From Gari tellinella (Eukaryota; Mollusca; Bivalvia; Cardiida; Psammobiidae): a DNA stretch of 64,000 nucleotides. The DNA lies in contig OV277861.1 of NCBI GenBank assembly GCA_922989275.2, positions 92,666,993-92,730,992 of the forward strand, read 5' to 3'. The first letter of the stretch is position 1. The number at the start of each line of letters is the position of its first letter. The translations under genes and the position numbers were made by a program. Shown piece by piece: positions 47,901 to 56,305 of the stretch. The notes beneath the pieces are model-generated. The model saw nothing but the letters and a program-made list of their open reading frames with translations. It had not been told where the DNA came from and did no database searches.

Positions 47901-48167
47901 ATATAATTGTTTATTTTTTTCAAAAAATGAGCTGTATGTCAGAATATGGTGTTTGATCATAGAAAATGGTAGTTTTATGGGTTTTTTCACTATATTTGTG
48001 TTTGGAGGTGTTATATTCGGCCACAGCATCCATCTGACCCCTGTGGGCTTGGGGCCTTACAGTGCCTATATTTCACCACAGTAAAGTACAAAAAGAAGTA
48101 ATATACCAAGATAAAGTCCACTTTCAGTTCGAATTACCGCTCTGTCGACTGTACATTTACTAGCCAT
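41863..48167 (-). CDS. LYRM7: LYRM7-like complex III assembly factor, 5 exons, complete
   Basis: Spliced minus-strand gene. Coding exons are 48167-48138, 46823-46751, 45582-45512, 43903-43819 and 41969-41863; the stop is at 41865-41863. All introns are GT-AG and the phases 0, 1, 0, 1 keep one open frame of about 120 codons. LYRM7 (yeast Mzm1) is a small mitochondrial matrix chaperone of the LYR family that stabilises the Rieske iron-sulfur protein before it enters complex III. Visible family marks are FKKLHRTSQTVF with the LYR-type LHR tripeptide near residue 17, INQEFRAN near residue 39, LLKVADEAEVALREIVIQ, and a C-terminal KKTLLENKPFDPTKSP like the conserved tail. Vertebrate LYRM7 is about 104 residues; this one has a slightly longer basic tail. 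The start is the only in-frame ATG upstream, in good context (AAGATGG). Family recognised from memory, not by search. Exon 1, being short, is the least certain part. Confidence 0.85.
42078..42329 (+). mobile_element. Family D MITE
   Basis: TTAACCCTTTCTCCCATAG to GGGGGAAGGGTTAA; perfect core hairpin with GCGCCTTAAGGCGC at its tip. In LYRM7 intron 4. Confidence 0.9.
42335..42465 (+). mobile_element. Family O MITE, partial copy
   Basis: Core GCACCAAGCCCTATGGTGTG ... GTCTTGAAGAGAC ... CCATAGGATTTGGTGC; outer ends lost. Confidence 0.7.
42560..42791 (-). mobile_element. Family D MITE, decayed
   Basis: AATTAATTCCTCCACTTAAA and the core GCTGAAAGTAAAGCAGAATG with a distorted second arm; left end lost. 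Confidence 0.6.
42792..43284 (+). mobile_element. Family D MITE interrupted by another family D MITE
   Basis: The outer copy starts TTAACCCATTACCCCATAA, runs to CAGCCTGCTTTAA, and resumes after the inner element with GCTATTATCTGCTAGG, ending GGGGAACGGGTTAA. Confidence 0.88.
42907..43153 (-). mobile_element. Inner family D MITE inserted at TTAA
   Basis: TTAACTCTTTACCTTATAG to GGGCTAATGGGTTAA. The TTAA at both edges occurs once in intact D copies (CTGCTTTAAGCTA), so TTAA is the target duplication. Confidence 0.88.
43408..43680 (-). mobile_element. Family D MITE
   Basis: TTAAACCTTTCCCCATAAG, core GGTAAAGCAGAATGTGCC and complement, end GGCAAAGGGATAAAG. It lies in LYRM7 intron 4, about 140 bp past exon 4. 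Confidence 0.8.
43819..43903 (-). CDS. LYRM7: LYRM7 coding exon 4
   Basis: 85 bp between a TTTGCAG acceptor and a GTAGGT donor, phase 0 to phase 1. It encodes LLKVADEAEVALREIVIQ followed by AEYIPDKNVY, matching the third LYR-family helix. Read through without splicing it would stop three codons later, but the donor gives a phase match to exon 5. Confidence 0.85.
43967..44104 (-). mobile_element. Family D MITE, left half only
   Basis: TTAACCCATTACTGCATAAA then TTCATTCCTCCTCTGAAGAA; no core follows. Confidence 0.6.
44125..44796 (-). repeat. E2 repeat, truncated copy
   Basis: Has AGCTCCTGTGACCTAGATAT twice, CCCCCGGGGCGGGGTC, GAAATTGTTGACGACGAACG and the terminal hairpin AGCTCACCTTGGCAC/GTGCCAGGTGAGCT at 44757-44796. 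In LYRM7 intron 3. Confidence 0.8.
44817..45014 (+). mobile_element. Family N element, copy 2 with the right core arm deleted
   Basis: TTAACACATTCACCCCTGAA at the left and GAGTTGAATGTGTAAAC at the right. The core GACCCTGATCAGAGGGCTCC stops after its first arm. A separate intact N hairpin lies at 45068-45123. Confidence 0.65.
45234..45488 (-). mobile_element. Family D MITE
   Basis: TTAACCTTTTCCCTGCTAG to GGGTAATGGGTTAA with core AGCAGAATGCGCCATATGGC. It lies 23 bp from LYRM7 exon 3. Confidence 0.85.
45512..45582 (-). CDS. LYRM7: LYRM7 coding exon 3
   Basis: 71 bp between a CACTTCTAG acceptor and a GTAATC donor. The split valine codon is completed here, followed by HDKINQEFRANAHHEDPEKI, matching the second helix of LYRM7 (INEEF...KIEE type). 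It leaves in phase 0. A family J MITE (45678-45874) lies just upstream in intron 2 and a family D MITE (45234-45488) just downstream in intron 3. Confidence 0.85.
45678..45874 (+). mobile_element. Family J MITE, copy 2
   Basis: TA-flanked, CAGTCGAACTTCGATATC to GATATTGAGGTTCCACTG. In LYRM7 intron 2. Confidence 0.85.
46335..46580 (-). mobile_element. Family A MITE
   Basis: 246 bp, TA-flanked, intact core and ends, nearly identical to the copy at 17987-18232. In LYRM7 intron 2. Confidence 0.9.
46751..46823 (-). CDS. LYRM7: LYRM7 coding exon 2 (LYR motif)
   Basis: 73 bp between a TTTGTCAG acceptor and a GTAACC donor, entering in phase 0 and leaving in phase 1. It encodes VLSMFKKLHRTSQTVF then NEDYEAIA. 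The LHR tripeptide and the phenylalanine downstream are the LYR-family signature. Confidence 0.85.
46850..48137. other. LYRM7 intron 1; inverted repeat at 47413-47512
   Basis: GCGCAACGGCTTGTGTTTCA and GAAACATAGGCCGTTGCGC form a loose fold-back. GAAATCGAACCTAGGACC at 47066-47083 is a tRNA/SINE-like B box. No exon seen. Confidence 0.5.
48138..48167 (-). CDS. LYRM7: LYRM7 coding exon 1
   Basis: Ten codons reading MASKCTVDRA, followed by a GTAATT donor in phase 0. The ATG context is CGGCAAGATGG. It is called because its phase and length fit the following exon, which starts mid-helix without its own ATG, and because LYRM7 proteins have about 6-10 residues before the LYR helix. Untranslated sequence was not delimited. 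Confidence 0.65.
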
Positions 48168-48736
48168 CTTGCCGACAATATTGAGCACTGCTAACATATG
48201 GCCCAATCAAATGCAGCCGCAGTACCGACTCAGACCCTTCACAGGTACCCATTTAAACCCCTGGTGGAGAAGAGCGATTCACAGTACATGTCTTGCTCAA
48301 AAACATTCCTGTACATCATCGGGATTCAGAAAAAATCCCTTAGTCAGACCGCTGGTCCGGCGGGGGATCGAACTCACGACCCCTGGTACTGTAGTCCACA
48401 GGGCTGCCATTTCTCCGGATTTTTCCTAAATATTCCGATTTTTTTCTAGTACATGGTAGCTTAAAGAAGGCTGAAAGTAAAGCAGAATGAACCTTAAGGC
48501 ACATTCTGCTTTATTTCCAGTATGCTTTAAGCAGGCATTTGTCAACAAAACTAGAAACAGGCAATGGGGTAAAGGTACGATTCGTAAAATCGCAATTGAA
48601 AAATGCAAGTTTGGATATCTTAGGATTTTTCATGTCAACTTATGGCAGCCCTGAGTCCAATGTGTTACCACTGAACTACAGTGCCTCTTAGAAATATCTA
48701 CTTGAAATTAAACAAAACAAAACAATTATCATGCAG
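48168..48736. other. no gene; SINE-like B box and D core
   Basis: GGGGATCGAACTCACGACC at 48362-48380 resembles a B box. A D core (GCTGAAAGTAAAGCAGAATG and complement) lies at 48470-48532. Confidence 0.5.
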
Positions 48737-48879
48737 TTAAAGCGACTCGCAACCAGATGGTGCATTAAAAATAGTAATTTGTAAATATGTGTCAAACGCT
48801 TTATATAAATGGTAAAGAATTAGTTTAGGATAAGAAATTCTGTTTAAAAAAAATGTATTTCAATAAAAAAATATATTGG

Positions 48880-48967
48880 TCTCTGGTGGGATTCGAACCC
48901 GGGGCCCGGCATTGGCGGACAGAAGGCAAAATTGGGGAAACCGCTTAGACCAATGGACCACGGAACT
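48880..48967 (-). other. tRNA-like sequence inside a transposon (different from copy 1)
   Basis: Minus strand: CCATTGGTCTAAGCGG (A-box-like) and CCGGGTTCGAATCCCACC (B box). The B box and the last 20 bases match copy 1, but everything upstream differs and the long variable arm of copy 1 is not evident. Confidence 0.5.
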
Positions 48968-49242
48968 ATCCGTTTATCTCGGATCGATTTAACGTATTTC
49001 AATGTGTAGCGATTGAAAGTGCATACAACTTCGTAATTTGGCTCGTGTTTATGTCTGAGCCCGTGTAGAGAAGCAACAACAACAACTATACCGTTAGCTA
49101 ACGCTATAGAAAAACGATGGAAAATATCTAAAAATCTACGATTCGGTGACGATTCTTGAGACTTTTTTTGGACTGATCATATTTTTTTAATGTCAGAAGC
49201 CAAATAATGCCACAAATTTGCTTTTATTTGAGTATTTTATTT

Positions 49243-49788
49243 TACGGCCGAAACAAAAAGCTGGCCACAGGCCAGCTTTTTGCGCAGGTCGCCTTTAGAT
49301 AATGTGTACGCGTTGCGTGAATAAAACATGGAATAACAAAATAATTTTCATTTACCGGTGAACCTGAATTATTATCGCAAATTATGGGCGCCGCCATTTT
49401 AACTTTAACGATTTCACTTCCGGCAAGGGAATGCCTAATTCGCCAACCAACCGAGCGTTCGGTATTCCGTACCGGTGGCTCATCAGTCTCTCCTCTATTG
49501 AAATATTTAATTATAGTCGTACATAATTTTCCTGTGTGAACTTGTTAAACACCATTGAATACTAAGGCTTATACCGATAGACATATCCCTATCATGTGAT
49601 TGGTACGCCGCACCGGATTTAGTGAATCGAGTGAACCGGCTGGCGATTCCAAAATGGCCGCCAGTGTGGTTCTTGCGGCAACGGGCTATTTCGTACCCTT
49701 GCCTTTTCGCACCCTATTTTTTTGTCACTTCGTACCCTCGAAAAATAAAATTACTATCTATACTTTGTAGAAACAGGTTTCGGCCGTA
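49243..49788. mobile_element. 546-bp insertion with TACGGCCGAAAC inverted ends
   Basis: TACGGCCGAAAC at the left, GTTTCGGCCGTA at the right. Just inside the left is a hairpin AAAAAGCTGGCC/GGCCAGCTTTTT. Absent from the homologous element at 25.4 kb. No ORF. Confidence 0.7.
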
Positions 49789-49884
49789 TATAGGTTTTAC
49801 CTATGGTTATATTATTTTGACAAGTACACCATCCGGTTGCTAGTCCCTTTAAATGGTAAATATTACAAGTCAACACAATGACGG

Positions 49885-50339
49885 GCCGATTTGACCATGA
49901 ATATGCTAGCTGTGTTTGGTCACCGATCTACAAGAAAGATGAACTCGCCATAGAAAACGTACAACGACGTGCTACCAAAATGATTACTGGATTTAAAGAT
50001 ATGTCTTACGAGCAAAGACTAAGGAAATTAGGATTGCCTACACTTATCTACAGGAGGGATCGTTCTGATATGTTGCAAATCTTTAAAATTTTGAACAATT
50101 ATGAAGAAGTTCACTTGGACAACATTAACATTGCCACAAATACCACTAGAGGACATAAATATAAACTAGGAAAGAGTCACACGAATTCCAGACTGGGTCA
50201 GAACAGATTCTCTAACAGGATAGTTAATGACTGGAATGCCTTGTCAAGTGACACAGTAGAATCCAAGAATGTCAACTTATTCAAGAGTGCGTTAAATTCC
50301 TGTTGGAAGAACAAATCTAACAAGTTTTACTACCAGTAG
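49885..50339 (+). pseudogene. LINE 3' fragment (CR1/L2/Jockey-like ORF2 C-terminus)
   Basis: Open frame of about 150 codons: DHEYASCVWSPIYKKDELA, IENVQRRATKMITGFKDMSY, EQRLRKLGLPTLIYRRDRSD, then NRFSNRIVNDWNALSSDTV. This is the stretch that follows the thumb of non-LTR reverse transcriptases. Catalytic domains are absent, so it is 5' truncated, yet this part has no stop or frameshift. After the TAG there is a short 3' UTR and a tail AAAGGTAAACAAAGGTAAAC at 50454-50473. Confidence 0.85.
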
Positions 50340-50473
50340 ACTGTAGCATCCATCGCGTACAACAAGCGCAACTGTATAAAACCATATTATTTGTGTACAA
50401 CGATTGAAATTGGGCCACCATGAGCAACGCTCACCAACGGCCAGCAGGACAAAGGTAAACAAAGGTAAACAAA

Positions 50474-51404
50474 TGATCGGGTTGATCCTAGGCCGATTTG
50501 ACAGCCATTCACCGTGGAAGAAAAAAAGTCCTAGGGTAAAAAAAAGGTCATAAATTACATCAAGTAATCACTTTACGAACTAGTGATCGAAATAATGTGT
50601 AACAGAATTAAGACACATATACTCTAGAAACAATACAGCATGACAGCCAACTTGTCTGTAATTGGCAAATATGTTTAGATTAACCTTCAAACGAGCTCCA
50701 GTCGACATTTTTTCCTGCACGTTGTTTACATCAACACCGCTTTACACCGTGATGTTGACTTCCGGGTATGACTAAAACTGAGGTAAAAATTTGGAGCCCC
50801 TCGCCGATTTCTACAATAAAAACAACTAGCCAAAAAGATGGTCTGTTAATTAGCTTTCCGATTTAATTGCATTCAATTTTAAACCAATCAAATTTTCATA
50901 GAGCTTGATATCCGTTATATATATTTGTTTGTAAAACCGCATAATCAGTCATTTTTTATTTGTTTGGAACGCGATTTAGCTATTTCCATTCCGCTTCATT
51001 GCGCATGCGTTGTTTACAAATTCTATGGAAACTGACCATCTAAGTTTGGGATATTTTTTACGTTAATCTGTATTAACATTAACCCTCGTAGGTATATTGT
51101 CATGAGCTTACTGAAATCAGATTTGATTTAGTTTTATATATCCAATTATATGTAAGAATAAATTCCAATGGCACTGATTTTCTCATCTACCCCACCCACC
51201 AGAGTGCATGTTGTTGTAGTGTGCATGTTGTTGTTGTTGTTTTTGTCTAGTATTGTTCGATTTTTCTGAACTGTCGGAGTTATTCTTAGAACAGAATAGT
51301 TCATAATGGTAAATAGATAACAGGGTAACATCGGATCTATATAGTCATACACTTTCCAACTTGAGATAACATGATCCTCGTGCAGCACGAGACCCTTGCG
51401 CTAA
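50474..51404. other. no gene or repeat recognised
   Basis: Nothing supported beyond a TGTTGTTGTTGTTT run at 51227-51243. Confidence 0.45.
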
Positions 51405-51638
51405 CTTTACTGATATTTTATTATTTCCCAACAAACACATTTAATTATATACAAAAACTATTATTTCCATTGCAAACAGGTTGGAGCCAGATCAAACGCT
51501 GGGTTACCCGGCGTCTGATCAGGCTCCAACCTGTTTGCTACTCAGATTAAAAATATAATAATTTCTTAAAGTAAATTTCCACAGTTTATGGCATTGCGTT
51601 TGTGTTTAAACTGGAAAGAATAAGGTATCCTCTACTGT
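51405..51638 (-). mobile_element. Family A MITE, decayed ends
   Basis: TATTTCCCAACAAACACATT at the left, GGTATCCTCTACTG at the right. The core GGTTGGAGCCAGATCAAACG and complement remain. Confidence 0.7.
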
Positions 51639-51639
51639 A

Positions 51640-52643
51640 CATTGCGCACAAAAATTACAGCTATCCGTATCATTAACCGTTACTATAAGTATAATGTAGA
51701 GAAAACTAATCCCTTTGAAAGTTTTAGAATGTTCCAATCTAAAAATAACTCCGACAGGTCAGAAGAAAACACTAATTGATCCCTCCGATGGTCGTATTCG
51801 AATCATCAATATCGTTGACAACGAAAATTAGGCGGAGTTACTGCGCGAAGATTTACCGCTGACAAAGATTTTGCAGCGACTCGAATGGAAATTGTAGTCA
51901 ACTAAAACTTTTTACTTCCGGAAGAATTGAAATGAATAAAACACCCCTTGGAACGCCTTTACTTTGCCGGTCCCCAAAAAGTCCGGGAAATAATGACATT
52001 TTACTTTTTATATAAATATAGATATAGGCAATTTAAGAAAATAACAGGATTTTTACCTCAAAATCGGACTTTGCGTATCTTTTTTAACAGAATATTTTTT
52101 TAATCAGGGGCTAGCGCCCCGAACCCCCATAGTCGCTTCGTAACGAAAGATAAAATGCTGGCGTGTTTACTCTTGCATGACGACCTGTTGGTAAGGAAAA
52201 ACATGGGGACCGGCAAAGTAAATTCTATCCCAATCCTTAAAAGCAGTCGTAATGGCCCCACTTTTTTTTGTATGCATATTATGCCATGCGATCTGGATCC
52301 ATTCGATAAATTGAGAGGGACTTCATCAATTAGCACATGTTACTAACACTAACGTGGTCACATGACTAAATCAACGCTCAATTTGAGCAGAGACAGTGGA
52401 TACCAGAGATACACAACTCCGGTGAATCTCGCTAACGAGACCTTTGAGCGAGATTTCTCGAGATTTATATAAACGTTAGCGACGATCAGGAAAAAAGTCG
52501 ATATTTGGAATTAATTATCACTTGCTTCTTTAATACTTTCTACAGTTATTAAACAATACAAGCGTTCTTTAAAGAAGCCTCCTTTTCAAGTTTTGACACA
52601 AAAGAATAATTAGAATAAAGTCTGAGCAACAATTAACCCCTAC
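51640..52643. other. no gene or repeat recognised
   Basis: Nothing supported. Confidence 0.45.
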
Positions 52644-54250
52644 GCAGGGTTCACCCTGGCTTAAAATTTTCTTGCGCCAGCACTTGCGCCAAATGAAAAA
52701 AGTTTGCGCCATGTAAAGTACATACATGTGATATTTTCTTGGACCCAAATAGGGAGATCTGGTCATTTTAATAGGGAGATTGGGGTGCCAAATAGGGAGC
52801 TTTTTTCGCCACACCTTCTTCGCGATTTTTTTTAAATCAGTGAATCTAGATAAGTCTATAGACCACTAAGACAGAGACAATTTTCACCCAGAGATATACT
52901 TTTTATAATACTGACATGGGCCTATTATTCTAGCATCTAGGCTGAAAGTTAAGCAGAATACTCTTCAGGAACATTCTGCTTCAGTAAAAGTTTAAGCCTG
53001 CTTTAAGCTAGATCTAACATCTGCTAGGATATAAGAACTATTTCTTATGGTTCTTATATATATTATTCATTCATGACTAGTAAAGGTAAACTGGAACTAT
53101 ATCTATTTTCTTGAGAGAATAAATGAAGTAGTTCAAATGGTCTAGATTTCTATCTATGGAGTAGATCTAAAAAGAGCAAGCAACTTAACAATCTGTTATT
53201 CATTAAATTATGCAAACATTATGGGTCAAGATGAGACGCGCATCATCTTATATAGATACAAACTGTTTGACACTGATATTTTCTGAAAAAAAAAAATGCA
53301 CAAAAATTAACTCAGAGAATTGTTGCAGATGACAAAGGTTGCAGACGAAAAATTCTGCAGACGATATTTACTAGCGCCATAAAGTGGGTGTGGTTTAACT
53401 TTTAACAACGAAATAACGCGTCTTAATTTTCTACCGCGAAAACTGATTGCAACTCAATTTTACGAGCGTAATTGGTTGTAAAACCTAACTTAATAATTAT
53501 ACATTTGCACAAATCGTATGTAACAAACAGAAGAATTAAGATCCAATGTTTAATTTTAATTTATTGTTAGAAAACGGCGCTGGGGAATACTTTTTAGACT
53601 AACAAAATATACGTAGTTCTCGTAGCAAATGTTACGGCGCCCCGTCATTTTGTAACGGTATCATTTTCGAAGTATTTTTCTGTTACGTGAATATAAAACG
53701 TTTTTTATGGTGGAAATCAATTCATGAATGATAAATTCTGATCAGCTTTCATATAAAATGTGTGTTTGTCCAGAACTTACGGATAATTATCTGATTTTAA
53801 TCCGACCCGTATCGGCGACATAGATCTTTATCCTTCGCATCACCGCTTCTAAAAATTGTCGTTGAAAAGGTCTCCGATTCCGGGGCGAACCTGTCAATCA
53901 CTTTTTTTGATAACCAATTAGATCTACAACACATTAAAAGCAATCTCGGCGCGTGTGGTCAAACATTGTTTGGCAGCCTGCCATTACACATGCCGTTATC
54001 GACGATTGCGTAACGTGTTTACACGCATCAGTAGCGTTTGGTGATAGGTTAAGCGTGTGTATGGATTAGCCGAACTCTGAAGCCAATTTTAAGATTTTTA
54101 GAGTCGGCGATAAAATAAACTGTACTATTATACAGCGACAATTCCGAAATTTCTCGGCGCCAGACACTTTCGCCGATTCGAAATTTCTGTCGCCAGAATT
54201 ATTTTTTTTGCGCAAATGGCGCCGTTGGCAATGCCCAGCGGGAACCCTGC
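52644..54250. mobile_element. 1.6-kb element with GCAGGGTTC inverted ends
   Basis: GCAGGGTTCACCCTGGC at the left; the right-end complement reads GCAGGGTTCCCGCTGGGC. Subterminal GCGCCA/TGGCGC motifs on both sides. It contains a decayed D MITE at about 52935-53165 and a decayed type-I core at 53225-53270. No transposase. Ends recall hAT-type elements, but no convincing 8-bp duplication was found. Confidence 0.55.
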
Positions 54251-54363
54251 AGTACGCATATCACATACACGTTAATTAGTGTTTGGAAAATGCCGATTGA
54301 ATAATAGAAAGGTGAAGGCAGTTTTCAAGAAGGTGTGATTTTACCCATTATGTTATAATTAGT

Positions 54364-54990
54364 AGCAAAATGTGTGGACAGATTGACATGAAAACTATGT
54401 CACTACTTAATCTCAGTCTGAGCTACATGAATAACCCATTCTAAGCGTTTACGGCAAGACGATATTGCATCGACCTTCAATCCAAGCACCTGAGTCGGTG
54501 GCCACATTAAAGTTTTATTTATAGCAAAATGCGTGGACAGATTATCATGGAAATTTCGCCACAACTAAATCTAAGCCTAAGCTGCATGGATAACTCATTC
54601 TTATTAATGTGTGAATGTTCAAACTGAAGTTTAAGCGTCTACGGCAAGACAATATTGAATCGATCTTTCATCGAAGCACCAGTGGGTGTTCTCTTTAAAA
54701 TTTAATTTATAGCAAAATACGTGGACAGATTGACATGAAAATTACGCCACAACTAAATCTTAGTATGAGCTACATAGAAAGCCCATTCTTATTCATGTTT
54801 GAATGTTCAAACTGAAGTTTTAACTTCAGAGTTTACAGCACAAGACAATATTGAATCGGTCTTTTTTACAATCTAAGCACAAGTGGATGGTCTCATTAAA
54901 TTCAATTTGTAGCAAAATGCATAGACATCTTGACATGAAACTTATGCAACATTACTTAACATAAGTCTGATATACATGGTAAACACGTTC
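54364..54990 (+). repeat. four diverged tandem units
   Basis: AGCAAAATG(Y)GTGGACAGAT starts at 54364, 54523, 54711 and 54911 (spacings 159, 188, 200). Each carries ACTCCAAACTGAAGTTT-like and GTTTACGGCAAGAC-like blocks. A hairpin AGACAGTGTATACACTGTCT follows at 55058-55077. Confidence 0.65.
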
Positions 54991-56123
54991 TTATTTGAGA
55001 GTTCAAACTGAAGTTTTAGACGTTTACGGCACGACATGAAAAGTTGGTCCAAATTCGAGACAGTGTATACACTGTCTCTGTCCAAACCACGAGAACATTC
55101 TAAATAACCAGCAAAGTATCTTCCTTTTAATCAGAAATACACATTCCTGGTTTAATCCACAAATCATATATATTTTGGGTTTTATTCTATTAGAATTACA
55201 AAACATCGTATAAAAAACGCAATAAAGTCAATATTTATCAGTCAACTAGTCGATATGCATATTTTTCCAATATGGCGACGATGTCAAAATGGGCGGATGA
55301 GAGTGAGGTCACGTGACTGCACGTCACAACCTCTCAACAGACACCTGTTATATAGGGATAGTAGGGAAAAAATGGAGCCGTGTATCTTTGGTATACACTG
55401 TCTCTGATTTGAGGGTTTGACAACATTTTGTCAACTGAAAACATCAAGTGGTGATTCGAATAGAACTTATTGACAACTAATCCAACTAACGCAATAGTTG
55501 TCCTGATTCGAATATGACCATTGTCTGGAGAACCGTGACGATGACGTCACGTAGATATGTCAGATTACCTAACTGCATCCATGAGCAAATTTTCACTTAA
55601 TCACAGGTCGAGTTTTAGGCCCTGCTTTCCTTATAGAATGCTATTATATTTTTACGCATTGCTATGTACAGAATGTTACTCTCTTTTATTCCTAATCATT
55701 ATCCCAGCTAAAGGGACAGAATGTATGGGACGGATTGAATGAAGAAGATTATATGCATAAATATTATCTATTCTTTTATGTTTCCTCTCATGTTTAGGGT
55801 ATCATTTCTTAGTTTATAATTCTTATATTAAGTTTCTTACTTAGGATCCAGATTTTTTTCTTTAAATAACATTATGCAATGGATGAGTTTGTCAATAGGA
55901 CTGGAGGTAGAGTTGCAGAATTCGCATGTTGTATTTACCCAATTACGGGTGGTCTGAATCAAAAGGATTGCAAAATCTTTATAAACTACTTTTAATTGTT
56001 TTACCTGGTTATCCTGGTAGTTAAAAAATATCATTTTCATCATTTAAACACCAGAACACAAAAATATTCAATCCTTGACAAGTTATTTGGTCTGTAATCT
56101 TTTGCAACAAATTTGTATTTCAG
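54991..56123. other. upstream region of the TMEM232-like gene
   Basis: No coding exon found. TGACGTCA at 55542 and GTCACGTGAC at 55309-55318 are palindromic factor-site candidates only. GTATACACTGTCTCTG recurs at 55065 and 55392, suggesting one more small element. Confidence 0.4.
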
Positions 56124-56168
56124 GGAAAAGAAATGTAGAGGGAGGAAGTCTAAGGGAGACAACTCAAG
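56124..56168 (+). promoter_or_regulatory. 5' UTR of the TMEM232-like gene with a start-stop uORF
   Basis: A good acceptor (TTTGTATTTCAG, ending 56123) precedes a 45-base leader. In it an ATG at 56133 is followed directly by TAG at 56136, a minimal start-stop upstream ORF, 31 bases before the main ATG. Start-stop elements can stall initiating ribosomes; any effect here is inference. The upstream non-coding exon and promoter were not located. A palindromic CRE-like TGACGTCA lies at 55542-55549. Confidence 0.45.
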
Positions 56169-56305
56169 ATGCCAATCACAAAGGTCCCGATTGTGCATAA
56201 ATTTGGGATTATCTCTCATACACAGAGACTTGAGCTTCAAGAACGACTACTAAAGCAGTCCTATATACAGACTCTGAAAAGTCAAAAAGTTCAAATCCCC
56301 ACTAG
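56169..56305 (+). CDS. TMEM232: TMEM232-like coding exon 1
   Basis: 45 codons plus two bases, ending in a GTAAGA donor (phase 2). It starts MPITKVPIVHKFGIISHTQ and contains QERLLKQSYIQTLKSQKVQ. The phase-2 end joins to the A that opens exon 2, giving arginine. The exon extends 5' to an acceptor at 56121-56123, so the first 45 bases are 5' UTR. Confidence 0.75.

Larger units (their letters stand above)
48737..49852. mobile_element. TTAA-type element with tRNA-like cassette, copy 2, interrupted
   Basis: Left TTAAAGCGACTCGCAACCAG, right ACCATCCGGTTGCTAGTCCC then TTTAA. It is homologous to 25386-25924 on both sides of its tRNA-like cassette, and split near its right end by the insertion at 49243-49788. 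Confidence 0.85.

Noticed and set aside
52644..54250. Exact 8-bp target duplication for the GCAGGGTTC element
   Set aside because: Flanks CCCCTAC and AGTACGCA share only TAC; not convincing.
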